DNA of 64,000 nucleotides from Gallionellales bacterium GWA2_54_124. GTDB lineage: Bacteria > Pseudomonadota > Gammaproteobacteria > Burkholderiales > Gallionellaceae. The stretch is taken from NCBI GenBank assembly GCA_001801025.1, contig MGWO01000002.1, forward strand, positions 302,277 to 366,276, given 5' to 3'. The position numbers were made by a program, and so were the translations under genes. Positions 55,731-63,979 of the stretch are shown here, one piece after another. How positions within the stretch are numbered: position 1 is the first letter of the stretch; the number at the start of each line of letters is the position of its first letter. Under the pieces are notes generated by a model, which ran no database searches, was not told the DNA's origin, and saw only the letters and a program-made list of their open reading frames with translations.

Positions 55731-56534
55731 TTATTCGTGCCGGACAGACTTAAAAAATCGTATGGTTTCTGTGGCAACCTGTTCTCTGTCGTTATCGACG
55801 GTGATCATGTGATAGCTGTTGCCCAGCATGACGCACTCCCGTTTGGTCGAGCCAATATGCTGCATGACATATTCAGCGCTGCGCGGAGAGCAGACATCAT
55901 CTTCGGTCGCGTGGATCACCAGCGTCGGCGTCTGTATTGCAGGCAGGCGAGCTTTGACGGCTTTAATCAGCAGTTCGGCCTCGTGTATGGCGGGCAGGCA
56001 TAAATTCGATACGGCGGCAATGGAGGACTCTTTGTGATTCATTTCGCGAATCACCCATTTACGCAATTGCTCGTTCTTGATGCCAAAAGGCGGGCGGCCG
56101 GAATAGCTGTAAAAATAGCGAAACGGCGTGTAGTAGCCGATGGGCAGCACGAAACGGTACCAAGGGATGCTCCAGCCGTCGTAATACAGGGTCGTGCTCA
56201 GCAAAGACAGCGCTGCGATGTCGCTGCCCGAGTCAGCCGCAACGCTCAGTGCCAGCACCGCACCGATGCACAGACCGCCGAGCGACACGCTGCTGTGCGT
56301 TTGCTTCAGGATGGCGACTTCGTCCGCGACCCGTTTGTGCCAGTCCTGCCAGCGGGTGACTGAATGTGAGGTATCGCCATCGTGATATCCGTAGCCTGCA
56401 AAGTGTGGCACGTAGACCGAATAACCTGCCTGATTTAAGCGCTTTGCCAGCGGCAGCATTTCTGTCGGACCGCCTTGCAGTCCATGCACCAGCAGTACGG
56501 CGTGTTCGCCGCCAACTAATTTAACTGTATCCAT
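55731..56534 (-). CDS. Alpha/beta-hydrolase with Cys nucleophile (GxCxG)
   Basis: A 267-residue alpha/beta-fold protein resembling carboxylesterases of the Est30 group at the N-terminus (VLLVHGLQGGPTEMLPLA). The nucleophile elbow reads GLCIG (Gly87 to Gly91), so Cys89 replaces the usual Ser. The acid is probably Asp212 or Asp213 in HATEDDVCSP and the base His242 in NSYHMITVD. A GxCxG elbow is known from polyhydroxyalkanoate synthases and dienelactone hydrolases, and suits acyl transfer from thioesters. Together with the ACP and KS genes downstream this suggests a transferase or thioesterase on acyl-ACP; that is inference. No signal peptide is seen. Confidence 0.85.
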   Translation of the reverse strand: MDTVKLVGGEHAVLLVHGLQGGPTEMLPLAKRLNQAGYSVYVPHFAGYGYHDGDTSHSVTRWQDWHKRVADEVAILKQTHSSVSLGGLCIGAVLALSVAADSGSDIAALSLLSTTLYYDGWSIPWYRFVLPIGYYTPFRYFYSYSGRPPFGIKNEQLRKWVIREMNHKESSIAAVSNLCLPAIHEAELLIKAVKARLPAIQTPTLVIHATEDDVCSPRSAEYVMQHIGSTKRECVMLGNSYHMITVDNDREQVATETIRFFKSVRHE

Positions 56535-56676
56535 TCATTTTGCCTGTATTTTAAGAAGCGCCTGATGATCGAGTCATCTGCGCAGGCTCACCGTTCAGGT
56601 TGCCGGTTGCGCGAGCTCAGAAGGGGCGGGATTATAGGGTATTCGTGCGTGGTGTCGTCAGAAAAGCGCGTTTGAT

Positions 56677-57498
56677 TCAATAGATAAAACGCTCACGCAA
56701 CGTTTCCAGATTCAATTCCTCAAGTATGCTCGATAGGCGTTGTTGCGCATCTTTGCGCGGTTGCCCCTGATGTTTAGCAATGATGAGTTCATTTTTCATC
56801 GAGTGTTCCCAGCCCACCAGCTCAGTGACGGTCACCTGATAGCCGCGGGATTCGAGCAGCAGGCAGCGCAGCACGTTAGTCAGGTGGCTGCCGAATTCGC
56901 GACTGTGGATAGGGTGACGCCAGATTTCGGACAGCGGTGTTTTTCCAAATGACTGATTTTTATGTTTATTGAGTACGCTTGAGACTTCAGCCTGACAGCA
57001 GGGCACCAGTACGATGTATTTTGCGCGCTTGTGCAGGGCAAATTTGATAGCGTCATCGGTGGCGGTGTTGCAGGCGTGCAGCGCGGTGACGATGTCGATT
57101 TGTTCTGGCAGCCTAGGCGAGTGGATCGATTCTTCTACGGATAAATTCAGGAAACTCATGCGCGAAAACTGCAGTTTGGCGGCTAATTCCTGTGATTTGG
57201 CGACCAGCGCCTCGCGGGTTTCGATGCCGTAAACATGGCCGGTTTCAAGTGATTTCAGGAACAGGTCATAGAGAATGAACCCCAGATAAGACTTGCCCGC
57301 GCCGTGATCGGCGAGCGTGAGTTCCGGTTTGACAGCCAGCAGGTCTTTGAGCAACGGTTCGATAAAGTGGTAGAGATGGTAGACCTGCTTGAGTTTTCGG
57401 CGGCTATCCTGATTGAGCTTGCCGTCGCGTGTCAGGATGTGAAGTTCTTTGAGCAGTTCGATCGATTGTTCGGCTTTAATTTCAGGTATGTGTGGCAT
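56677..57498 (-). CDS. SAM-dependent methyltransferase (Methyltransf_32-like)
   Basis: A 273-residue predicted methyltransferase. The SAM motif I is LADHGAGKSYLGFILYD near residue 61, with an acidic residue at the end of strand 2 (YGIETREALV) and a motif near DIVTALHACNTATDDAI. A PCCQAEVS segment near 186 resembles the PCC motif of METTL25/GSTCD-like methyltransferases. The substrate is unknown. The gene starts three bases after the SemiSWEET stop and may be the last member of the metal-efflux transcript. A TATAAT on the minus strand at 56631-56636, after its stop, may serve the hydrolase gene downstream. Confidence 0.8.
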   Translation of the reverse strand: MPHIPEIKAEQSIELLKELHILTRDGKLNQDSRRKLKQVYHLYHFIEPLLKDLLAVKPELTLADHGAGKSYLGFILYDLFLKSLETGHVYGIETREALVAKSQELAAKLQFSRMSFLNLSVEESIHSPRLPEQIDIVTALHACNTATDDAIKFALHKRAKYIVLVPCCQAEVSSVLNKHKNQSFGKTPLSEIWRHPIHSREFGSHLTNVLRCLLLESRGYQVTVTELVGWEHSMKNELIIAKHQGQPRKDAQQRLSSILEELNLETLRERFIY

Positions 57499-57501
57499 CA
57501 G

Positions 57502-57756
57502 TTATCCAAATTTAAGTTTCATCAGCAGGACAACACCTGCCAGCAGCAGTGTGATGAAATTGGCGATGATGATAGGCCATGCGTTCAACAGAATGCCATA
57601 TCCCAGCCAAAGTGCAACACCTGTTGTGAACAGTGCGTACATGCCAAGCGATATGTCGGCCGTATGGCGCGTGCGCCACACCTGCCAGGCTTGCGGGATG
57701 AAGGCCGTGGTGGTGAGCGTGGCGGCGAGGCTGCCGATGACTTCAGCGCTGATCAT
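57502..57756 (-). CDS. SemiSWEET-type transporter
   Basis: An 84-residue protein with three membrane segments, the size of bacterial SemiSWEETs, which dimerise to move sugars. The PQ-loop motif is TTAFIPQAWQVWRTRHT near residue 14-30, and the second conserved part is LGMYALFTTGVALWLGYG. The ATG at 57756 was chosen; it overlaps the end of the TolC-like gene by four bases. Its presence at the end of a metal RND operon is unusual and may be simple read-through. The substrate cannot be predicted. Confidence 0.88.
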   Translation of the reverse strand: MISAEVIGSLAATLTTTAFIPQAWQVWRTRHTADISLGMYALFTTGVALWLGYGILLNAWPIIIANFITLLLAGVVLLMKLKFG

Positions 57757-59087
57757 GGCAGATGCTCTTCCTCTTGCGCCCACAACAGGTGCGCATCGAG
57801 CAGCAGGCGGTAATGCGCCTCGTTGGCATCCAGTTGCGCGATATTTTCGGCCATGGATGATTCCAGTGCAATACGGCGGGCGTTCAGGCTGTCCGACAGG
57901 GAGGCTTCACCTAAGGTATAGGCGCGTGCGACCAGTTCGGCGTTGCTGCGGATGAACTGAGCGGCATCCCGCGCCTGTTGCCAGGTGGAAAAATTCTTCA
58001 AAGCCTGCAGGTGGGCGGCAAAAATATCGCCTTCAAGTCGCCGTTTGACGAAGGATTCCTGATCGGCGGCGATGGCGGCTTGTTGTGCGACCCCCTCAGC
58101 GGTCGCGCTGCGATGTCCGGACGAGATCGGTACGGTGAGATAAACGCCGGCCACCTTTTCATTGCCGCCCATTTCATTTGAATAGCGCAGGCCGACCGTC
58201 GGATCCGGAATCCGGTCGGCACGGCTTCGCTCGGCGAGCAGTTGCTGGACGTGCGTGTGCGCCTGCACCATGGCGAGTTCGTGATTATCTGCAAGGATGC
58301 GCGATTTCCAGAATGCAAAATCATGTTCAATGGCTACCGGTGTTAAGGTCTCCGGTTTTTCCGGCAATTGAACCGCCGGGAACGGGCGCGCCAGATCGTT
58401 GCCGGCAAGTTGCGCGCGCAATTGCGCCTGATGCCATGCGACGCTGGCCTGTGCCGCGGCAGCCTGTGCCAGATTGAGTTCGAGTTTGGGCGCGTCCCCC
58501 GCTTTGACGCGCTTTTCGGTCATCAGCGATTGTTGATTGAGGATGTCGAGTTGTTTTTGCCAAAGCTGCGCATTCGCCTGTTCGCGCTGCCAGTTAAACC
58601 AAAGCTTTAACAGCAGGCGTCCTGCCTCATGGTGTGCATCGCCTAATGCATATTCGGCACGCTGTACACTCGCTGATCCGATATTCTCATCAATACCGAC
58701 TTTGTTGATCAGGCGTAACGGACGTTCTAAGGCGACATCCCATTCTTTGAGCTTTTGCCCGGTATTGACGATATTGCGCTGCGAGGAACCTGCGCGAAGA
58801 TTGAATTCATAGGTGCCGCTATTCCATTTTTGCTGATTCGCCTGTTCCATCTTGAGTCCGCTGGCTGCATTGCGCACCAGCAGGTGTTCGTTTAGCGCAC
58901 GCTCGACTTGGGGTGGCGGCGGCAAATCCGCACGATTGATCTCGGCAGCATTAGTGAATCCCGCGAGTAATGATGCGCTAACGAAATAACTTACGACTAA
59001 CGCCTGAGCGTAGCGGTCGCAGCTTGAGCTGCGGGAACCGCACGGCCTACCCCTTGCGGGTGTACGACTTACGACTGTTTTTATCAT
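57753..59087 (-). CDS. TolC/CzcC-family outer-membrane channel with in-frame insertion in its signal peptide
   Basis: A 444-residue outer-membrane efflux protein. The two OEP repeats with long helices can be seen (for example ALGDAHHEAGRLLLKLWFNW and NFSTWQQARDAAQFIRSNAE). It would form the outer exit of the RND metal pump encoded upstream. The N-terminus is odd: MIKTVVS is followed by 26 Arg/Ser/Cys-rich residues, then VVSYFVSASLLAGFTNAAE, which looks like the true signal core. Removing 26 codons restores a normal signal peptide. No start codon lies between the insertion and the core, so translation must pass through it. The ATG overlaps the DUF3240 stop by four bases. Confidence 0.88.
   Translation of the reverse strand: MIKTVVSRTPARGRPCGSRSSSCDRYAQALVVSYFVSASLLAGFTNAAEINRADLPPPPQVERALNEHLLVRNAASGLKMEQANQQKWNSGTYEFNLRAGSSQRNIVNTGQKLKEWDVALERPLRLINKVGIDENIGSASVQRAEYALGDAHHEAGRLLLKLWFNWQREQANAQLWQKQLDILNQQSLMTEKRVKAGDAPKLELNLAQAAAAQASVAWHQAQLRAQLAGNDLARPFPAVQLPEKPETLTPVAIEHDFAFWKSRILADNHELAMVQAHTHVQQLLAERSRADRIPDPTVGLRYSNEMGGNEKVAGVYLTVPISSGHRSATAEGVAQQAAIAADQESFVKRRLEGDIFAAHLQALKNFSTWQQARDAAQFIRSNAELVARAYTLGEASLSDSLNARRIALESSMAENIAQLDANEAHYRLLLDAHLLWAQEEEHLP
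58989..59076. repeat. 78-base insertion flanked by 10-base direct repeats
   Basis: ACTTACGACT occurs at 58989-58998 and again at 59067-59076. Between them are two hairpin-prone segments, CGCAGCT-TG-AGCTGCG and ACCC-CTTG-CGGGT. One direct repeat plus the middle is 78 bases (26 codons), so the host frame is kept. This looks like a small palindromic element inserted in the signal peptide with target duplication. Confidence 0.65.
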
Positions 59088-59395
59088 GCCAGCCTCCCGA
59101 ACTCGATCACCGGGGTCATCCAGTAGGCTATTTCAGGGTTGGCCTCGTGGCGCTTGAGATGTGCGATCAGTTCGTGCGCGTCATCGCAGTTCATGACGGA
59201 GACGATTTGTACGCGTTGTGAGCGGCCGCGTACCTGTTCGAGCATGCTGGGCAGCTTTTCCTTCTGGCTGCCGCCTTCGATGCGGGTCAGGGAAAAACCG
59301 CGTACCCAGTCGGGGTGTTCGAGCAGGTGGTCGACCAGACGCTCTTCCTGAGATTTGTGACACACCAGCGTCAGGCAGCAATTCATTTCTTTCAT
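59084..59395 (-). CDS. DUF3240 family PII-like protein
   Basis: A 103-residue protein of the DUF3240 family. A ferredoxin-like, PII-like fold is expected from family knowledge, and the family is often encoded beside heavy-metal RND pumps, as here. Visible features are CCLTLVCHKSQEERLVDHLL at residues 6-25, with three Cys and a His that might bind metal, and QIVSVMNCDDAHELIAHLK near 63. It may sense or buffer the exported metal; that is inference. Start and stop both overlap neighbours in ATGA junctions (pump before, channel after), so it is an integral part of the operon. Confidence 0.82.
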   Translation of the reverse strand: MKEMNCCLTLVCHKSQEERLVDHLLEHPDWVRGFSLTRIEGGSQKEKLPSMLEQVRGRSQRVQIVSVMNCDDAHELIAHLKRHEANPEIAYWMTPVIEFGRLA

Positions 59396-62300
59396 TTTGA
59401 TTTCCTGGCAGAGTCAAGGCCGAAGCGGCGGTACAGGATGGGCAGCATGATTAGCGTCAACAGCGTTGAACTGATGAGTCCTCCTGTGACCACGATAGCG
59501 AGCGGTTTCTGAATTTCAGAACCGGGGCCGGTCGCGAACAGTACCGGAAGCAGACCAAAGGCGGTAATGCTGGCGGTCATCAATACCGGGCGCAGTCGGC
59601 GCTTGGCGCCTTCGAAGACCACTTGCGTGATGTCCATGCCTTGGGCTACCAACTGATTAAAGTACGAGACCATCACTACGCCGTTGAGCACGGCAATACC
59701 CAGCAGTGCGATAAAACCGACGGAAGCGGGCACGGACATGTATTCTCCGCTAATCCACAACGCAAAGATGCCGCCGATCAGTGCAAAGGGAATGTTAGTC
59801 AGCACGAGTACGGCTTGTCTTACCGAGCCGAAGGTGGCGAACAGCAGCATAAAGATCATGCCGAGCGCGACCGGTACGACAACGGCCAGACGTGCTGCTG
59901 CGCGCTGCTGGTTTTCAAATTGTCCGCCCCAGGTCAGGCGATACCCTTGCGGCAGTTTGATCTGGGCCGCTACAGCTGATTTGGCCTCTTCAACAAAACC
60001 CACCAGATCGCGGTCGCGCACATTGCTTTGCACGACTACCATGCGCATGCCGTTTTCGCGATCAACTTTCACAGGGCCGTCGACGCGTTCGAGTTTAGCG
60101 ACGACCGAGAGCGGTACGCTGTGTCCGTTAGGCAGCGGCAGGGTGAGGGCGGTAAAGAGCGCAGGGGATTGCTGTATGTCGATCTCCCCTCGCATGATCA
60201 GCGGGGTGCGGCGACCATTCTCGATGACTGTGCCCAGATTTTGTCCTTCAATCTGGCTGCGCAGGGCATTGCCGATGTCGTCCACGCTGAGTCCCAGACG
60301 GCCTGCCGCTAAGCGGTCGATGACAACGCGGAAATACTGCACCCCGCTGTTTTTAACGGTGAAGACATCTTCGCTGCCGCGTATGCCCTGCAATACCTTG
60401 ACCATGTGTTCGGCAGCCTCATTGAGTTTGTTGAGGTCCGTGCCGAAAATTTTGATGGCGATATCGCCGCGCGCACCGGTCAGCATTTCCGAGACGCGCA
60501 TCGCAATCGGTTGGGTGAAACTGTATTCGACGCCGGGAAAATCGCTCATCACATTGCGTACGTGATCGACAATAGCGGTCTTGTCTTTTGCGCGCCACTC
60601 GGCTTGTGGTTTCAATACCAGAAAGTTATCGGTCTCATTGAGTCCCATCGGATCCAGTCCCAGTTCATCGGCACCGGCTCGCGAGACGATGCCTTTGACT
60701 TCCGGTACCGCGTTCAGTATCGCTCTTTGGATGCGCTCATCCATGGCCGCTGTTTGTGCGATGTTGATGGAGGGCAGTTTTGAAACCTGCATGATCAGAT
60801 CGCCTTCGTCCATTTCGGGCATGAAGGCTTTGCCGATCAGGGTATAAATGCCACCGCTGATCACAAGTACCAGCAGCGCCGACGCAATTACGATGCGCTC
60901 TTTTTTGAGCGCTTTCTCCAGCATGGGTGCATAGATTGCCATCGCTTTGCGTACCAGCCAGGGTTCGTCGTGACTGGCGCTCTTGATCAGCAGCGAGGAG
61001 AGCATAGGCACAACGGTGAGAGACAGAATCAAAGAGCCTGCCAGTGCAAATACGATGGTCAGCGCAACCGGTATGAACAGCTTACCTTCGAGTCCTTGCA
61101 GCGTCATCAGGGGCAGGAACACAATGATGATGATGGCGACCCCGGCGGCAACCGGCGTGATGACTTCTTTGACCGCGCGATAGATCACGTGCAGATGCGG
61201 GATATGCGCGCGACGCCCTGCCAGATGATTGATGATGTTTTCCATCACGACGACCGAGCCGTCGACCAGCATGCCGATAGCAATGGCTAACCCCCCCAGG
61301 CTCATCAGGTTGGCAGACATGCCGAACTGTTGCATCAGGATGAAGGTGATCAATACCGCCAGCGGCAGTGTAATGGCGACGACGACGGCCGCGCGCAGGT
61401 TGCCCAGAAACAATACCAGCAGGATGACTACCAGCACGATCGCTTCAGTGAGCGCCTTTGAAACAGTGCCGATGGCGCGGTCGACCAGGCTGCCGCGATC
61501 GTAAAAGACTTTTGTGGTCACGCCATGAGGCAGGGTGGGGGCAAGTTCTTTTAGTTTTGCCTGTACCCCTGAGACAACTTTTTGTGCATTCGCGCCGCGT
61601 AAACCTAACACCAGTCCTTCAACCGCTTCGCCTTTGCCATCTTTTGTCACGACGCCATAGCGCGTCATGCTGCCGATGCGCACCTGTGCGACGTCTCCGA
61701 CACGGATCGGGTTGCCGGCCGGGCTTGCAATCACAATATTGCGTACATCCTGAAGGTTTTTAACGCTGCCTTCGGCGCGTACCAGCAGGGCTTCATCGCC
61801 GTCATTGATGCGGCCTGCACCGTCGTTGCGGTTATTGGCCTGTATGGCCTGTTGCAGCATTGCAAAGGAGATGCCGTGTGAGGCGAGTGCATTGTGATCG
61901 GGGACGACTTCGAAACTGCGCGCCAGTCCGCCTAACGAGTTGACGTCCGCAACGCCGGGCAGGGTGCGCAGCGCCGGGCGGATAATCCAGTCGAGTATCG
62001 TGCGTCGGTCTTCAAGCGAGACGCCGTCGCCTTCCACGGTGAACATGAACATTTCGCCAAGGGGTGTTGTGATCGGCGCAAGTCCCCCTGATGCGGATGC
62101 AGGTAAGTCTCGCTGTGCATTGTTGAGGCGCTCGGCAACCTGTTGTCGTGCCCAGTAAATGTCGGTGCCTTCATTAAAATCGATCGTGATATCTGCAATC
62201 GCATATTTGGAAATCGAGCGCATGATGCGCTGATTGGGTATGCCCAGCATTTCAAGCTCGATCGGCGTAACGATACGCGCTTCCACTTCCTCGGGCGTCA

Positions 62301-62466
62301 TGCCCGGCGCCTTCATGATCAGCTTGACCTGCGTGGATGAAACGTCCGGGAAGGCATCAATCGGCAGGTCGCGGAAGGAGACGATGCCCGCACCGATCAG
62401 CAGCATCGTCATTGCCGCCACCAGCAGTCGCTGGGTCAGCGCGAATTCGACGAGTTTAGATAGCAT
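59392..62466 (-). CDS. Heavy-metal RND efflux pump, CzcA/CusA family
   Basis: A 1024-residue RND permease of the heavy-metal class. The start MLSKLVEFALTQRLLVAAM and FRDLPIDAFPDVSSTQVKLI are typical of CzcA/CusA. Helix 4 reads GGLAIAIGMLVDGSVVVMENI, with the proton-relay Asp. The central loop has KAFMPEMDEGDLIMQVSKLP, and the late helices GIAVLNGVVMVSYFN. The exact metal (Cu/Ag, or Zn/Co/Cd/Ni) cannot be told by eye. It sits between its adaptor upstream and the DUF3240 and channel genes downstream, all overlapping, giving a complete tripartite system. Confidence 0.95.
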   Translation of the reverse strand: MLSKLVEFALTQRLLVAAMTMLLIGAGIVSFRDLPIDAFPDVSSTQVKLIMKAPGMTPEEVEARIVTPIELEMLGIPNQRIMRSISKYAIADITIDFNEGTDIYWARQQVAERLNNAQRDLPASASGGLAPITTPLGEMFMFTVEGDGVSLEDRRTILDWIIRPALRTLPGVADVNSLGGLARSFEVVPDHNALASHGISFAMLQQAIQANNRNDGAGRINDGDEALLVRAEGSVKNLQDVRNIVIASPAGNPIRVGDVAQVRIGSMTRYGVVTKDGKGEAVEGLVLGLRGANAQKVVSGVQAKLKELAPTLPHGVTTKVFYDRGSLVDRAIGTVSKALTEAIVLVVILLVLFLGNLRAAVVVAITLPLAVLITFILMQQFGMSANLMSLGGLAIAIGMLVDGSVVVMENIINHLAGRRAHIPHLHVIYRAVKEVITPVAAGVAIIIIVFLPLMTLQGLEGKLFIPVALTIVFALAGSLILSLTVVPMLSSLLIKSASHDEPWLVRKAMAIYAPMLEKALKKERIVIASALLVLVISGGIYTLIGKAFMPEMDEGDLIMQVSKLPSINIAQTAAMDERIQRAILNAVPEVKGIVSRAGADELGLDPMGLNETDNFLVLKPQAEWRAKDKTAIVDHVRNVMSDFPGVEYSFTQPIAMRVSEMLTGARGDIAIKIFGTDLNKLNEAAEHMVKVLQGIRGSEDVFTVKNSGVQYFRVVIDRLAAGRLGLSVDDIGNALRSQIEGQNLGTVIENGRRTPLIMRGEIDIQQSPALFTALTLPLPNGHSVPLSVVAKLERVDGPVKVDRENGMRMVVVQSNVRDRDLVGFVEEAKSAVAAQIKLPQGYRLTWGGQFENQQRAAARLAVVVPVALGMIFMLLFATFGSVRQAVLVLTNIPFALIGGIFALWISGEYMSVPASVGFIALLGIAVLNGVVMVSYFNQLVAQGMDITQVVFEGAKRRLRPVLMTASITAFGLLPVLFATGPGSEIQKPLAIVVTGGLISSTLLTLIMLPILYRRFGLDSARKSK

Positions 62467-63566
62467 TATTTATCCCCGATGCCCATCATGCTGGACTTGA
62501 GCGCTGATACGCCGTGTGTTGCGATTTGCTCGACACCTTTGAGTGCGCCGCTGATGACGCTGCTTTGTGCGCCTTCGTTAAGGATTTGCACTGTTTCGGC
62601 ATGAAACCCCTGAGGTGTTCTGATAAAGACCACGGCACGGCCGTCTATACGGGCAATTGCGCTGTTGGAAATTTCATATTGCACCTGACCGCTGGTGCTG
62701 GTGCCGACGGATGTTTCGACAAATTGACCCGGGCGCAAATTTTTCATGCCCTGCAGAATGACGCCGCGCAGTAATACCGTTTGATTGGTCCCGGTCAGGC
62801 TGTGGCCGATGGCCGTGAGTTTGCCGCTGGCGCTATAGGCGGGGATGGTAATGGGGGCGCCCACCTTTAGATCGCGTACCATGGCGAGCGGGGCCTGAAT
62901 TTCCAGTGAGAGTGAGTCGACGCGGGCTATCTTGAAAATAGGCACTGCCGCATCGAGGCGCTGACCTGCACCAGCCGTTTTTTCGAGTACGACCCCGTCG
63001 ATAGGCGAGGTGACCGTCAGCTGGCTGCTTAAATTGCTGCTAGATTGCAGTTGTGCAATGGCGTTATCAGACATGCCTGAGAGACGCAGCATCTGACGAC
63101 GCTCAGAAAATGCGGCCTGCGCTTCGAGGGCTAACGCCTGTGAATTGCGCAGCCGGCTCTCGGAAATAATTCCATCCTTATATAAGGACTGATCTCGGGC
63201 TAAATTGTCGCGGGTCAGCTGCCTTTGCACGGAAGACTGCAGTAATCCCCGTTGTACTTCAGCTAGCGCCGGGCTTTGCAGCAAGGCTATGGTCTGACCT
63301 CTTTTGACGCTATCGCCCACGCCGACCAGTATCTGCTCGATCATTGCGGGGAGTGGAGTGCTCACAACATACATTTGATTGCCCGGCACGATCACCTGGC
63401 CCGGAAGTCCTGAAACCTCGCCGGATTGTTTAGCCGGCAGGGGGTTAATCGCAATACCTAATGAGGTAATCTGTTTGGCATTGATTGCAATGTCATTAAC
63501 AGTTGCACTGGCGGTTTCGATTGTCGACAGGAATACGATTCCAAGTAATAGTGATGCCTTATACAT
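62466..63566 (-). CDS. RND periplasmic adaptor (membrane fusion protein), CzcB-like
   Basis: A 366-residue adaptor linking the inner-membrane pump to the outer channel. A signal peptide (MYKASLLLGIVFLSTIETASA) is followed by a lipoyl/barrel-sandwich part (LPAMIEQILVGVGDSVKRGQ), a helical hairpin (about residues 105-165), the second lipoyl half (VTSPIDGVVLEKTAGAGQRL) and beta-barrel and membrane-proximal domains. No His-rich metal-binding N-terminus is present. The ATG at 63566 follows a GGAG ribosome site; 11 further codons upstream are unlikely. Its last base is shared with the first base of the pump gene. It is the first gene of the metal-efflux operon. Confidence 0.93.
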   Translation of the reverse strand: MYKASLLLGIVFLSTIETASATVNDIAINAKQITSLGIAINPLPAKQSGEVSGLPGQVIVPGNQMYVVSTPLPAMIEQILVGVGDSVKRGQTIALLQSPALAEVQRGLLQSSVQRQLTRDNLARDQSLYKDGIISESRLRNSQALALEAQAAFSERRQMLRLSGMSDNAIAQLQSSSNLSSQLTVTSPIDGVVLEKTAGAGQRLDAAVPIFKIARVDSLSLEIQAPLAMVRDLKVGAPITIPAYSASGKLTAIGHSLTGTNQTVLLRGVILQGMKNLRPGQFVETSVGTSTSGQVQYEISNSAIARIDGRAVVFIRTPQGFHAETVQILNEGAQSSVISGALKGVEQIATHGVSALKSSMMGIGDK

Positions 63567-63740
63567 ATATAACTCCGTTGCGCGCGATAGCGTACGCATA
63601 TATTACTGGTTGCAAGATGAAATGATAGTGGCTTAGCGTACATATTGCAGAGAACCGTCGTGTACTGCTGCGTAGTAGTCCTATGGCAGGTAGTAATAGT
63701 TCACTCAATTGCGAAAATTGAATAAAAAAGAAAATATTGT
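63567..63740. other. Divergent control region of the metal-efflux operon
   Basis: This stretch lies between the adaptor gene (minus) and the tRNA promoter (plus). TAGCGTAC occurs twice, at 63588-63595 and 63634-63641, each followed by a CATAT-like run, and the first contains the palindrome GCGTACGC. These could be binding sites for a regulator of the efflux operon, but no regulator gene is in the window. Confidence 0.35.
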
Positions 63741-63769
63741 TTGACGTGAGGGGTAGGCTTTGCTATAGT
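63741..63769 (+). promoter_or_regulatory. Sigma-70 promoter of the initiator tRNA gene
   Basis: TTGACG at 63741-63746 and TATAGT at 63764-63769 are spaced by 17 bases and lie 11 bases before the tRNA. The spacing and near-consensus boxes fit a strong housekeeping promoter. Confidence 0.75.
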
Positions 63770-63780
63770 TCGTTTTCTGA

Positions 63781-63857
<77 letters not shown>

Positions 63858-63913
63858 GTTTTAAGAATCGTAGAATAAACGCTGCGATTAGAAATAAAAG
63901 ATTTAAATTGTAG

Positions 63914-63941
63914 TTGACAAGAAATTTAAAGTCTCTATAAT
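63914..63941 (+). promoter_or_regulatory. Strong promoter of an rRNA operon
   Basis: Perfect TTGACA (63914-63919) and TATAAT (63936-63941) are spaced by 16 bases, with an AT-rich upstream stretch (63885-63910) like an UP element. With the boxA-like site that follows, it is most likely the promoter of an rRNA operon whose 16S gene lies beyond the window. Confidence 0.8.
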
Positions 63942-63967
63942 GCTGGACTCTTCGCTGCAAGGCGAGC

Positions 63968-63979
63968 GCTCTTTAAAAA
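63968..63979 (+). promoter_or_regulatory. boxA-like antitermination site of the rRNA leader
   Basis: GCTCTTTAAAAA resembles the rRNA leader boxA (consensus near TGCTCTTTAACA), which loads Nus factors. It lies about 27 bases after the -10 box, as in other proteobacterial rRNA leaders. The window ends 21 bases later. Confidence 0.75.
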
